Positions 47,931 through 61,339 of a DNA stretch of 64,000 nucleotides are shown here, one piece after another. Below the pieces are notes generated by a model. The model worked only from the letters and a program-made list of their open reading frames with translations, searched no databases and was not told the origin of the DNA. The stretch comes from Atriophallophorus winterbourni (taxonomy: Eukaryota; Platyhelminthes; Trematoda; Plagiorchiida; Microphallidae). Position numbers and translations under genes: made by a program. Positions within the stretch are counted from its first letter, which is position 1; each line of letters starts with the position of its first letter. The DNA is taken from the NCBI GenBank assembly GCA_013407085.1, contig JACCGJ010010178.1:52570-116569 (forward strand), in the 5' to 3' direction.

Positions 47931-50900
47931 AACTTCAAGAAGGGCCCAGGATTTTTCAAAGCTGTGAGAAAATGCCTGATTCAATCTACCAAGTTTCTTA
48001 TCATGAGTAAGTCAAGCAAAATGCAAACACCGCTCGATTCATAAAGGAAAATGATACCCAATCGATAGCAAGAATGAGACGGATATAAAGAAGGCGATAA
48101 ATCAATTATTTTCTCTGTCAATCTGATATTATCAGAAATTGTATGAAATTATATTTGCCCGCGTCGCACGTAAATTAAGTGAAATATCAATACGCTTGAT
48201 GTGTACCATATTGTTCACCATTGCCAAAATGACCTAATCGGAAACGTGCTTTACACGCTGTCCGGCAGCAAATGGCCACGTACACGTTTTAACTACACAC
48301 AGTGATTCAGGGTCAATATTTTTTACCATCACAAAGGTTGCACCCACACATCATGTTGAGCTTCGGCAAGTTGGTGCACTGACCCATAGCAGCAAACTGC
48401 ACAAATTTGTCAATGTGCCACGAGTGACCGAAGTTAAACCAAGTAGCCAGTATCGTGTGCTTGCAGTGAAGCAGCCTGGTTCTTCATGTTTTAGCAAAAA
48501 AAACCAAAACCGTGACCTCCAAGTTCATTTCTCTATACGTTTTAGTCAAGCTTGATGAAACTAAACAAAACGCGGATCAATCAATCGGCTACGATGGTGA
48601 AATAAAACGGACCTACACGTGTGATTTTAAAAGCTTTTTGGACATGAAAAACATGCTAGTCAGAATCATCATCCGCTTTAGTAATACGCGGATCACAACA
48701 TGCTCCGATTGATTTTAGCACTGAATCATTGATTTCACTCATTTAATGGACTGAAAGAAGGTCAGCTTCCTTAGGACGATGTAGATCAAGCATGTATAAC
48801 GAAAGTAAGCAGATCTCAAGATTCAAAAGGTAACCCCATGTAATATTGCATAAGAAAGTTGATTCAACATTGTCATCCATCACAAGTTTCGGATACACGG
48901 GAACCCTAAATGCAAAATAACATTAGGAAAATTATGATTTTCCTGTATCTGGAAAACATCAACTGGAAGATAGTTGATCCTTTGAATATGTTGCATGCTG
49001 AGCGGAACTAAAACAGTTTGTCAACAATCTTGTGTTGATTTTAGGCGCATCAATACAGGGCCCTAAATTCGGTTCTATATCAATTCAAAACAGGCAAACA
49101 CGTCATTTCAAGATAAGACTAGGGATAAAGGACTTATGAATCAACATACCACACAGAGATGAGATTTTGAAGCTAACAGTTATTGCATCTGGCAGCCTTT
49201 TGTCCTCATAATCGAGATGCATCCACATGATGCTTAAGCTATTTTGAAGCTAGAGTTCGGTTGAGGGGGATAGCTGAAAACAAACTATCGCAAACGAGAC
49301 TGAATTTGTCTGAAATTGATCTGTTTATCTTTCTTCTTTAAATTTTCAGAGGCAATCCGTCCCATGCTTTTGCTATCATAAAATTGAAGTTAACTCGTGT
49401 GCCAGAATGTGAAAGTATCTTCCAACGATGCGTCAGCGCATTGTTCGAAGCGCTTCCATATTACGCTGCGAATTTTTCCCGTTTGAAATTCAGAGGAATT
49501 ATAATGGTTAACGTATTTAATCAGTTTCAATTCTATCTGATTAAGTTTCGATAACGATTGGAGATTTATATAGATGAACAATATGTTGAATTTTGACCCG
49601 ATATTCTATATTATCGCAAACTCCGTTAGGATTAAAACTCTGGTCAAATATGTGCATACGGCATGAAGTCAGTTGCGTGTTTGATAAAATTCCATTTGAT
49701 TTAAATATAAGCATGTTTTTTATTTATCAAATAGGTGATCACGGGAAACAGTGCATAAACGCCAATTTTAATCTCGTCCGACTCGGGGAGATTTCAATTT
49801 GTCCTCTATAAGGAACAAAACAATTCAAAGGCTGCTTCGACATTTTTACGATGCACTCAATCTCGTGGGGACGAATGTTGAAAAAAGTTTTGAAACGTGC
49901 ACTCATGAGATGTGCACTCCCTTGAGGAAACATCGAACATTTTCCGCTCATGTGCTTAATGAAAGACTGATATGCCAAAACTAGGCATGCTAAGACATTC
50001 GAACTAGGCTGAACGTATGGGTAACACGCTGCATGTTAACGTTTCAAACCAGGAATTCGGCTAATTTCGGTTTTCTCATTTCTACATTAAGATCATCTTG
50101 ACATGAATGATGCCCTGGTCGAGCCCAACAATTTTGATGAATAAAAAATATCAAGGTTCTCTAGTTGTATGCAATTTTCTGATCAAGTTAATGCACAATC
50201 TCCTGTGTTAACAGATGCAGTCATCCTCGGATTTTTGAGTAGTCAAGTTCACTAGGAACCAAACATCGTGGGCATGAAGGCTTGTTTCACAAGAATAATC
50301 TTTGAAGTTGTACAATCTCACTGGAAAAAGCTCGTATTTTTTAGTGTGATGATGAATGTCAAACACACATACACTATAATGAATCGGAGGTACATGCTCA
50401 ATAACATCCATGGCTATTTTTTCTATGCCAAACTTAATTTATGTTATTCAGGCGCGACTGATGAATGACCACTTATTTCAACCGACCACACTGAGTACGA
50501 AGTTGTCCTCTGCATCCCTTTACCTACTCGTGAGCACCACCTTCGCTATGTGCTAAACAAATCTGTAGCAAGCACTCATAAATTGTTCCTCTTGTTGACA
50601 TAAATGAGCGTGCTCAACGTAACCAAATGGTTGCTACGCCTGAACATGACACGTACATTAAATCATGTTTCCCCACCTTTACCCCCACCCTGATGTTGCT
50701 GAATATCTCGCCAACACAGGTTGTTATTCCCGTCTCGCAAACAAGGGTATGGCTGTTCTGGGGCGTCTGTCTGTTTGGCTCCACAAAAATTTGATTCCAA
50801 CTTGTTGGTATGTGCATGTGAGCTTGTGTTAGTCGCCACTAGATTCTTTTCACGATGGGTAAACACACAAACAGGGACACAATTATCTAACAACAAGCTG

Positions 50901-52124
50901 TCCCCGTGTATAACCCGGATGTAGGTTGAACCACTTGACAACAACTGTCAACTCGGTTGCCCGGGTGGTGACCACGCTGGTTGCATAACAAGTCGGTGAC
51001 GCAATAGTATGGTGAAAGTGTGGTTCAAGCGAAGTGTGTCAACGTGAAAAAGTCACGTCCTACCGACGTGAAAGTTTGTGTGAACATTGATATAATTTGA
51101 GTGTGTCCACTGACGCGGATCACCGATGGAAAGCATTATGATATTCGATTATTTACAAGCGTAATTCCCAAAAGAAAATACAACAGCACATACGAAATAC
51201 GTCGCTAAATTGTGTGTTAATAAGCGTACATATTTAATCAAAACAGCATGAATGCCCATGAGTAACATTTTTGATTAGCTGTTTGTTTATTTGTTAGCGA
51301 AACGGCATTCCCACATTTAAAAAAACATAAACGGATCTTATTGTTGGTTCAATGCCGGTGCCTGTTGATGCGCGCCAAGCAAATCTTCAACCTCTAATTT
51401 ATTCCGCATAAGTGAACATGCCCTGAAAACTCATGTGACTTTGCTCACAAAAAACAGAGACTGGGTCACACGAAACTTCGAACACACCCAAAATAACAAG
51501 CTGAATTTCGAAAAACACATCATGTTGATAATAGAGTTCAAATTTCCCTAATAGTAAATGATAGATTGAACCAATATAATTTATTAACAGCAGAAGAAAA
51601 GATATTGAAACCAAAGATATATCACGTATAAACCGGTATTTTATCGCAAAGCGGCAACCGGCGAAATTTCAGTTCACAGACCTAATTTGCTACATACACT
51701 CTAGGCAAATCCTTCCATTATTTGACAACATTTGAAAACGTTCATTGCAAAGGATTCTATTTAAACAAGGACCACATTCACGACTAACAGAACGCAATCT
51801 TATGTCTCTATCTGATGACAGAAAAGATCAGTGTACTCGTAGTGTTATGCAAGTGTAACCAATGCGATCATTTCCATGGATTTGATCGATCGCCTTGGCT
51901 CCACTCGGTAACCAGTCATTAGCGATATGTGTATGATAACAATGATTAAAAGTGATTTCAATTTATAGCATTTCTTACCACCTTGTAAGGGTATCAAGTC
52001 TCCCTGGACGGAAAACATAAAGAAAACACAAGGGTATAGAATCGCGGGGGGTGTTAGCAGTATGTCTATTTGAGTAGAGCGAAATGTCAAGGTTCGGCTG
52101 CAGTTGAGTGTTAAGGCATGCTTC
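47931..52124. other. Intergenic, no supported gene
   Basis: No coding or RNA gene recognised. A GC-richer patch at about 50.6-51.1 kb contains short inverted words (acagggacac / gtccccgtgt) but no clear element ends. Confidence 0.5.
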
Positions 52125-52580
52125 GAGATGAACAGGTATTGCCATACTCATATTCGCTGCTTAAAGATGTCCTCCTTCGTTCGATGTCAACAATGGATAT
52201 ACATCACAATCGAATGCTCCACAGCTTTTCGAATAACTAACCATTCCGATTTGGGAAGAAAAATCTCTCCCGCAGCGCTCGCAGCGATTGTCAGTACTCA
52301 TTCGATAGGCGTCATTAGCACGCTGGTGGCGTGATTTAAGATCACCCGCCAAGAGCTGTATCAGCTCCTCCCCAGCTAGCAGACGACGCTTTGCACAATG
52401 CCTCTAAAGTGACCGGTCAAGAGCAAGTTATCCCAACTCGCGGGGTCAATGCCAAGAGCTTTGATATCTCTTTTTCAATCTTCTTTGTACAGCAAGTGTG
52501 GTCTGCTCAATGGTCGACTTCCTGATTTCAACTCGCCACTACCATGCATGGTAGTACAATGCGAGATTTTCGTTCAAGAT
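52125..52580 (-). mobile_element. 3' end of a non-LTR retrotransposon, antisense
   Basis: The reverse strand encodes CERCGRDFSSQIGMVSYSKSC, apart from a Cys to His ligand uncertainty the best-preserved C-terminal cysteine motif of this family here. It lies in a 63-codon open frame (52161-52352), with the upstream GEL-type region at about 52.5 kb. Confidence 0.75.
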
Positions 52581-55379
52581 TACGTATCGCTAATGGACAG
52601 CATGAGAAGTAACCTGGAGATTAAATGGAAATATTTATGTTTGTAGAGTATTTAACGTCTCTGCGTTTGGAGTAGTGGGGTATGAAGATAAAGAAATTGG
52701 CTTTATTTGCGAACACAAATTTTCAGCCATTAAATTAATTTCACCACAAAATTAGCAAAAATATGAAATGTTTGAAATCACACAAGCGTTATCCAAGAAA
52801 ATTGCCGCACCGTAGAGGCTGAACTTAGGCTAAGACACTGTCAGGTTTCCCAAGCGGAGATATATGTGTAAATGAAATTAGAAAAACGTCGAAGAGCTCT
52901 CAACATCAGATATCAAATTGTCAGGCGCATCTTCAACTCTGAAACAGCCATTGATTGTTTGACCATGTATCGATCCAGGTAACGAACAATAGCGTTTCTG
53001 AATTTATTATTTCTGGAATAAGGAATAAAATCTTAACTTCGGGTGGAGGAGAAAGATCTGCTGACAACAATGGTCCGGTGCAGTGGATGTGCACCTTTGA
53101 TTAGTCTGTTGCTTTCACGGAAGTGACGATAGAAGATCGTGTCTCCATACACCGGACAATCATGCAATAACCTTAACATCTCTTCTGATTAGACGAAAAT
53201 CCTTCTCCAGGAAAGCAGGAAAATTAAGGGTGATGCGTACAGGAGGAGGTGATGAGCGATGCAAGATAAAAACAAATGTTTAATTATATTAGGTATTAGG
53301 CATTGAAGCGAATAAAAACTCAGTTATTGAATTTCTGTGAAATATATGTCAATTATATGTGATGATTTTCGTGGCAAATGGATTCACACGAAAATCCGAA
53401 AAATTAATTGGCTTTATCTCGTGTCAAGCAAAAGCTGTTAAAAGCTTTAAATTTTGCTTATTGAGCAGTGTAACTGACCACCTGTAAGTTAAAACTTCAT
53501 CTATCTACACGCACAGGTAAAATTAACCAGTGAATTTGGATTTTTTTATTCACACAATTCAGCAAGATTATCAATTCTCAGTGAACCTGAACTCATTTGG
53601 TCAGATCGCAAAAAACATGTGCATGAGAGTGAGGTGCTCCTTGCTCAGTTTGGCCGCAATGTTCTACATTGACGAAAATCGATCGTCCTATCCTTTTACG
53701 ATTGGCAAGGTATGAAAGAAACCGAGTTTAAATGATCTTAACAAAGGGATCCGTGCGAAGTTTTAGCGGATAAAATAACGCAGGAGGTGAACCAGAAGCA
53801 CAAACGAGGCATATAACAAATGTGGCTTTTAACTATCAGTGACTTTATAAAAAAGACATCATTGTCATCAAGAGGCGCAGTTACATAATGACTAATTACT
53901 ACATAATCACGAAACAATGAAATCCTTCATAGACGAAGAAGGTTAAGTATCGTTTAGGCTCTAAACTTTAGAGCATATGTAAAAAACGAGCATAGTCACG
54001 CTGCGATTAAGTGCTCACAGCTCGAATGAAACATAAATTCAATCAAGTTTCACGAACAAGTAAAGTGACATCGGTACGGTAGGTTTTTCACAAGTTTTGT
54101 TGCCTAGCGTCATATAAGATTTCCTCGCCTCTCCGCCGACATAGCATACATGACTACATTAACAATGTTTCAGCAAGATTCGAACAGTATGTCCTGTTTT
54201 CGGTCACTCTCCATTAATATTATTACCGAAAACCCGATTTCGAATTACATTTGTGCGTGTTTTGTTACCCACTAACTCCCAAAATGTTAAAGACAGCGGT
54301 TTTCGAATACTGGGTACGTCGAAGTTAGCTTTTGCGAAAGGTCAAATTTCCCTCACTCATACAGACTGTCTTGACTCGCCATTTGAGAAGTATTGCCAGT
54401 CCTCTCAGACACCAGAGGTGAACTAGGATGAAGAAAGTTACGGTCGCCAAGAAAATGCGTACCGAAACCTCGTCATCTAATGATGCCGATTAAGTGACAC
54501 ACCTTTTGCGATACGTGAAAATAACTACACTTTAAGGCGCCTGGTAGTCAAGTAATAGTGCCACAGAAAACTGGACTGCGAAGGTGAAATCCGCATTACG
54601 AATGCTGATAAAATAGCAGATATTATGCTTAGCATAGCGTATTCAATTTTATACTAATGGAAAAGTTGAACTATATCACCAGCTGAATCTAAATCTAGAA
54701 GCCTACCTCCTGACGAAATTTAACATGATTCCATAACGAAATCAATTTAAAAAACAAATGTAAAAGAAGAAACTTCACAGTCTTGCCCGTCGTAATTTGG
54801 GAAAAGAATATTCAGCGAAAAATCGTTGCTAACCTTACCACACCCCGAAACGTGAGTAAGAAGTGCACGTAATATCTTAGAACACTTTTTCGGAACACAT
54901 TTGCAAAACATTGTGTCACACAGGGCATTTTAGTCGAATAAGACAGACATTTTGAGGCCTAAAGGAGTGCTACTGTCATTTGCAAGTAAGTATGGTGCAG
55001 ATCTGTGTTATGTCGAAAAGTAAAATGTGGTCCAGACAACTCGGAGAAATAATTTCTGACACAAGACCTCATGAAGAAGACGGCCTAATGTACTGCTGAA
55101 GATTTGGCTACGTTCTATGAAGAGAACGAGTGGTATGGCGACAGGGCGAACAGCCTTGAATCGTTTCATTGATTCGATAAAGGCTTTAATTTTTCAATCA
55201 GTAATAGGATCGACGCTGACTAACCAAATATCATACTGCGCCATATCAGGTAATGAAACTGCAGTATGGGTCAACTAAATTTTGATTTAAAATTCTCCGA
55301 CCCAGCGTGCGAGGCGGCGATTCATATTGTTGACGCGAGTTCCATCTGGCTAAGCGTTAATCTCCCGTGTTTGTTTACA
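52581..55379. other. Intergenic, no supported gene
   Basis: Frames are short and unrecognised. The open frame that enters the CR1-like element begins at 55266, but its first 40 or so codons are not recognisable. Confidence 0.5.
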
Positions 55380-56890
55380 GACCCCTTTGCGTGCATTTTC
55401 AGTATTAATTGCCACTTCCATTCATTCGACTTGATTTATCATGGTTTTAGAAAGAGATACTCCTGTCTTACTATTCTTCTCCCTACCATTGACGATTGGA
55501 ATAGAGCTTTAGATGTTGGGGATACCATCCGTGTATGTTACCTCGATATGTCGAAAGCATTTGACCGCGTAAACCACAGTATTCTCTTGCAGAAGTTGGA
55601 AAGTTGTGATTTCGCTGGCAGACTATTAGCCTGGTTAGAAAATTACCTGACTGATGGGCTTGTCCAAGTCTCTGTGGACGGTGCTTTGTCGAAGTCGGTA
55701 GCCGTGACAAGTGAAGTGCTCAGGGATCAGTCGTCGGACCAATCCTCTTCGCACTTAATGCCAATGGCATACCGGCTCTCATAAAATGTAAGATCGTACA
55801 GCTCGCGGACGATATAAATGTGTGGTCTAGGATAAATAATCCGGAAGACTGCGAACTGCTCCAGAAGGATCTGGACATCCTCCAGGCTTAGTTACCAAAA
55901 ATCGCCTATTTTTCAATTTCTAAAAGTGTCACATGTTAAACCTTGGAGAATATGTGGAGATCAAATATTTTCTTGGTGCACACAGCCTTTCGTGGACCAT
56001 GGAACAAAAGGACTTGGGTGTGCTAATAAGCAACACCCTAGGGATGTCGAGCCACTGCAACTACGTCTATACCAAAACATCGCAGAAATTGTCACTCTTA
56101 AAGAGAATTTTCGGTAAGTTTTCAAAACAGACAATTCTCCCAATTATAAATACGAACATCAGACCGACGATGGAATAGTTCAAGCATGGATGCCATGGCT
56201 TAATAAAGATGTTGCCACTCTGATAAAATATACCATCGAGCTACCAAACTTGTCACCGCACTCAGCCGCAAAAAATATAATGAGCAAATCAAAACCCTGA
56301 ATATATTCGATTATCCACGTCGTCGTCTCCGAGGGGATTTGATTCTGGTTTACAATATTTTGAATACCGCAAACCACCATCTACAATGCTTATTTAATCT
56401 ACGGGGCTCGCATAAGACAAGTGTTCACACATTGACTCTAACTGTCCCTCCCTCAACTCATTTTTGCGACGGGTATGAAATTAAGAACTTGAATACAATG
56501 GACTAACGGTCCCTCACTTGCGACTCGACTCTAGACCACATTTTTTGCCGTGCAAATTTGTTTTACTTGGAACAATCTACCCGATTATGTAGTAAACTCA
56601 CCAAATCAGCAGATGTCCAAGCGAAGTCTTGATGCCTGTTTGACGCTTAACCCGTGCATCGAAGAAAACTATACATTTTGACCCAATGCATCTAAATTTG
56701 TCATCCCACCAATCGAAAAAATTTTCGCCCTTTGGATTTTTACCGCAATCTTGAACTGCTCAGTAAGCAACCAAATCCCGTTTTATCTTGTTATATTATT
56801 AGTAGTTCCCATATTATTCTATGGGAATTTTTGTAAAGCTATATGCTTTTTAGACCATTGAAATTTAATTGAATTCTCTCATTTTTTCAC
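55380..56890 (+). mobile_element. CR1-like non-LTR retrotransposon relic with RT domain
   Basis: RT motifs in order: YHGFRKRYSC, VCYLDMSKAFDRVNHSILL and LLAWLENYLTDG. A one-base deletion near 55719 within the usual GVPQGS motif moves the frame to VGPILFALNANGIPAL and QLADDINVWSRINN (the DD catalytic pair is kept). Further on come KDLGVLISNTLGMSSHC, RIFGKFSKQT and RGDLILVYNIL, across stops and frameshifts. It ends with a tail 'atgctttttagaccattgaa' shared with the copy at 28.7 kb. Non-functional. Confidence 0.85.
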
Positions 56891-59800
56891 ACGACCATGA
56901 TTACTTTACTTTGCCTAACCTCATCCAACAAATTACTTATATTTATGTGTATGTATGTATGCATGTGTGATGGAAATACATGCAGATGAGCTTTTTTAAA
57001 CTTACAAACTAATTATAAAGTGATCAAGTATTTACTCCTGTTGTAATCAAAAGACAATCAAGTTTTTTATTTATGCATTAAAATGAAGCTTCTGTTATGC
57101 TGTTATTTAAATCGAATCTATTTGATGAGATCACTCAGCGTCCAGTTCGGAACGCTTAATGTCCGAACATCATCTGCACTTTGAAAAAAAAACAATATTT
57201 CAAGGTATCCCAATACTCGATTTCAATCTCTCACCCTAGACTTTATTTTATGTTTAATTATATAGCAGCCTGTCATTATGCTGTTTGGATCTTGATCTAT
57301 GCTAACGTTGCTGGTCGGTCCCATCTTGTTCATCATAGCAACATACATTCTTTAGACGAGGAAACAATGATACGGGGACACACAGTTTCCTCACATCAAA
57401 CCCAGCGATTAATTATTATTGTTGTTTTCTTTCATCGTACGATCAACACACCGTGGTACGCCGGACACGTCTCGTTCTCTTCAGTGCTCTCACGGATCTG
57501 GCATGGGGCCAAATGCACCGCAGAAAACTGACCCTAAATTTTCACATCACTTGTTGATCACGCTGGGACAAGTAGCGTTGTATATTGTCCACAGCCTATG
57601 GTAAACAATAATACTTGCCTGGCGGAACTTGCCCATGTTTTCAGGGTGGTGGCGGGGTTGATTGATGGGAGGGTGTTTAGTTAAGTGCGATAGATACACG
57701 CAAAGCTACACTGGACGAGACATGAGCAAACAAGGACACATGGGCTATAATCGGAACACTAAATGGTGTGGATCACATGAGGCAAATTCCTGTTTGCGCA
57801 TGTTGGTTGGAAGAGTTCATTACACGGCCTCTAGTTTAGAACGGTGGGAATATAGCTGGCTAACGTGTCCTCATTTAATGTGCTTGGTATCAAATGTGGG
57901 CGACCTCAATCATGATTTACCTAATAAAGCACAAAGATGTGGGCAGGCAAGCTGATTCAAAATAGCTGATTGCTAGCGATAAGTGAATTGCTTTTCATCT
58001 CAAATGCTTGACAGATGTATGGTAGCTACCAAGTGATACTACGTGCTGACCTATATTTACATGTCTACAAACCGGCTACTACTGACTACCGTGAACATAC
58101 ATTGGATTCCTAGTGAACCATTCAACTTGTTAATATGAATTAAGCTCTCAAGTACAAGCTAGAAGAACAATTGATATTTGATGTCAATGATATTAATCTA
58201 ATACATTAGGTAATAATCGACAATCAACCATTCAGTCAGCAACTAGGTAACAATATTTACCATCATATTTCCAAAATATTTATAACATATTTATGAGGGA
58301 AATTGTTTGAGGTTTATGAGTAGCAATAACGACTTCTGTGATTTTGATTCGATGGCTGACATACTAAAACAAGTCATTATTTGTTATCGGTTTGATTCAT
58401 AAAGTTAAATTGCCAAGCATATCGATCAGAACAATCATTCACTGATTGATGGGCAAAAGATTAAGTGATATTCGTTCAGGCATTCCATCGATGTGGATGC
58501 AAAACGCGGACCATTTAGGACAATTATTGATCGAGATATTGATTATTCAATAACGATTGCTCTGCAACGTGAATCAGAAAAGTGATCTGCAGCTCGTTCC
58601 ATCGTTCCAGTTTTTCTAACCCTTTTGCAATTGTCATTAGATTTTGTAATGTTTTATTATTTTCTAGCTTGTTTATCGCCACACGATCCATGGGTAGCAA
58701 TTACAGTCAGAGCATCAGCCGCGGGTTAAGCTTTACGTGACTTTGGTTGCTGTCCCTTGTATTATTACACGTACTATTGTGCTCAAATATTTGCTAAATT
58801 CACACGTACCGGAAGATTGACCACGTGATCACGGGCGTACTCCCTTAGTTAGTACTTTGGCTACCATTTGCACCATCGAATGAATTTGATAGCTAAATTA
58901 ATCAAGCTTGAGCATCATATCTTAGTAAGCATAACGGTGTTTTCCTGGATGATTCACACTAATTGGGTAGGTTCCCTACTTGGAATGTTCAGGCAATGCG
59001 TATATGTTAACTCATTAAGTTTCCAATAACCAGCAAAATTGGCGCAGATTTTGAGGTACACGTTGCATGAGCGCTTGGTGTGATGAACATCGAACCACGG
59101 ACAGTGAAAAGGCTGTTTTCATACACACAGTGCTATCACAGTGCATTGACCCAGAGAGTGTAATTCACGCGGACGTAATGATCGATACTCACTTTAGCTT
59201 TGCCGTGGAAACTCTTTTTATGACGATTTTAAAAGCATTATTTGAAACATGTTTATAGGTAATTTAAATCTCATTTGATTTTAGCAAAGAAGACTTCAGT
59301 TTTATTCGAAAAAGTGATCGATCAATACGCAAAACATCTCCATACATTCACTTCGAAAACCAAATATCTTTCACCATCAATCACCATGCGTTTCCACAAT
59401 AAGTTTCCAAGATTCCATGCCAAATACATACCGATTTAAATGCAATTTCAAAAACCCTTCACAAGTCTTCTATTCTTTCAGCGCCATCTAGTAAATCGGT
59501 TTGCATCACTTGAGTGTCTGAAGCAAGCACAAAATTGTCCACGTAAACAGAATCTTCCGAAAACTGGATAATATTTCAATTTTTGTTACTTCTATTGTAC
59601 GGATTCAAATGTGTTCGATTAGTTTCACCATTCATTTCAACCAATGGTCTATGCCTCAAAAATCTTCCACCCAACGAGTTAGTCTTACATCTCCCCTGGT
59701 TGTGCCATTGCGTTCCCCGATCTGTGGTGCATACGGGGTTATACTTGAATGTTTCATGTCGTCACACACACACACACGAACAATGCCGGGGCCGAAACGC

Positions 59801-60139
59801 TTCACCCCAAAACACTGCAGGATATCACTCGGATTGATGTCAACCATGCCCCAACCTTAGACTACTGTGTTGTTAACGGAAGTCTTCACTGATGACCTGA
59901 TCAGTACAACCCCAGGTGCGAATATTGGAGATTGACCTCATCGCATATGGGATGATGCCTGATCCCTGAACTAATTAGCTCCGGATCAATACACTAAACG
60001 TTTAGGATGTAGTATTTTGAAGCTTATCAGCTGTGCAATGGAACACAAGATACAATCTGCAATGTAATGGAAAATGTTCGTGACAGATCGGGGAATCATA
60101 ATCATGAACAAATAAAGTTTGTAATGAATCTGTAGGAGT
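56891..60139. other. Intergenic, no supported gene
   Basis: AT-rich except for a GC-richer patch at 57.3-57.95 kb. An AC microsatellite lies at 59.76 kb. No conserved protein or RNA recognised. Confidence 0.5.
59763..59776. repeat. AC microsatellite
   Basis: Run of AC dinucleotides. Confidence 0.8.
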
Positions 60140-60190
60140 AGTTTATGGGTAACGTTTCGCTTCTGACACAGAAGCTTCGTCAGACCAAGG
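60140..60190 (-). ncRNA. Hammerhead-ribozyme-like motif
   Basis: The reverse strand contains CTGACGA (fits the CUGANGA core, 60183-60177), then a six-pair hairpin GCTTCT/AGAAGC with a five-base loop (stem II), then GAAA (60158-60155). One extra A sits between CTGACGA and the stem. Stem III and the cleavage site were not convincingly found. Penelope-like elements are known to carry minimal hammerheads, and one lies immediately to the right, but in the opposite orientation. Confidence 0.35.
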
Positions 60191-60195
60191 GTGTC

Positions 60196-61339
60196 AGTAA
60201 ATCGTTAACGGTATAGCGATTTGTCTGAATATGAACCACTTCTTATTTAATGGACAGTTATATAAGCAAAAGAAAGGTTTAGCGATGGGTTCACCTATTT
60301 CCCCAGTGTTAGCGGATATGTACATGGAGCATTTTGAAGAGTTAGCTCTAAAAAAGTAGCTCTTTGGCCAAAGATATGGTGGCGTTATGTCGATGATACA
60401 TTCGTCATCATGAAACGTGACAGGTTGGAAGCATTCCATAGTTACCTTAACAACCTGGATCCCAAAATCCAAGTTACAAAGGAGATTGAGTCGACAGAAG
60501 GGACACTTCCATTCTTGGACTGTCTCGCGCGAAAGCAGAATGGTAAAATAAGCACTACGGTCTATCGTAAGCCAATCGACACAGATGCGGTCTTGAGGTA
60601 CTCATCAGCGCACCCCCAAAAAGTATTTAATTCAGTTGCGAAATCGCTGCTCTACAAAGTTGAACGCTTGTGCAGCGATGCCACCGATAAAAAGCGAGCC
60701 CATCAAGAAGTTAGTCGTCGACTTGCTGATCATGGTTACCCTAAGAGCCTAATTAAACGCCAACTGAAACGGGTTAAATACCCAGCACCCAAAACGGAAA
60801 AAGTTTGGCGTGCAACAGTTTCTATACCTTACGTTAAGGAAGCGTCAAAAGGGATAAGTCGAATCTTGAATAACGCAGGTATACGAGTAACGTATAAAAG
60901 GGGTAGAACGCTCCGATCCTTATTAACGCATCTCAAGGATAAAACACCTTCAGGCTGCGCGACGAATTGCGTATATAAAATCAACTGTAAGGGTTGCTCG
61001 GGAGTATATATCGGACAAACATCCAGAGAACTCAGTACTAGGATAAGTGAACACAAAAATCGAATCGGTAAGCAGCCACGCAATTCCAGTGAATATCAAA
61101 CACTGATAAGAGATTCAGCACTAGCTGAACATGTGCTGGACACCGGTCACAGCGTAGATCTTGATAACGTAGAAGTGATAAGGCGGGGAATAAAACCATA
61201 CATGGAACGACTTCACGCTGAGGCGGTTGAGATAACAAAGGCTGGTAAGAATGCTGTCAATAAGGTGGATGGGGCTGATATCTCCACAATCTGGCGTCCG
61301 GTCCTGCAGCGGATAAACATTAACGTGCGTAACCCCTAG
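60196..61339 (+). mobile_element. Penelope-like element, 5'-truncated, RT plus GIY-YIG endonuclease
   Basis: The first frame gives QLYKQKKGLAMGSPISPVLA then DMYMEHFEELALKK, a Penelope-type RT. At an A6 run (60350-60355) the frame shifts by one and continues to WWRYVDDTFVIMKR (catalytic YVDD intact). About 250 more residues include TEGTLPFLDCL and AHPQKVFNSVAKSLLYKVER. The C-terminal GIY-YIG nuclease reads CSGVYIGQTSRELSTRISEH. The second frame is open for 309 codons to the stop before 61340. The 5' half is missing. It copies itself through an RNA intermediate when complete; here it is a fairly young truncated copy. Confidence 0.92.
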
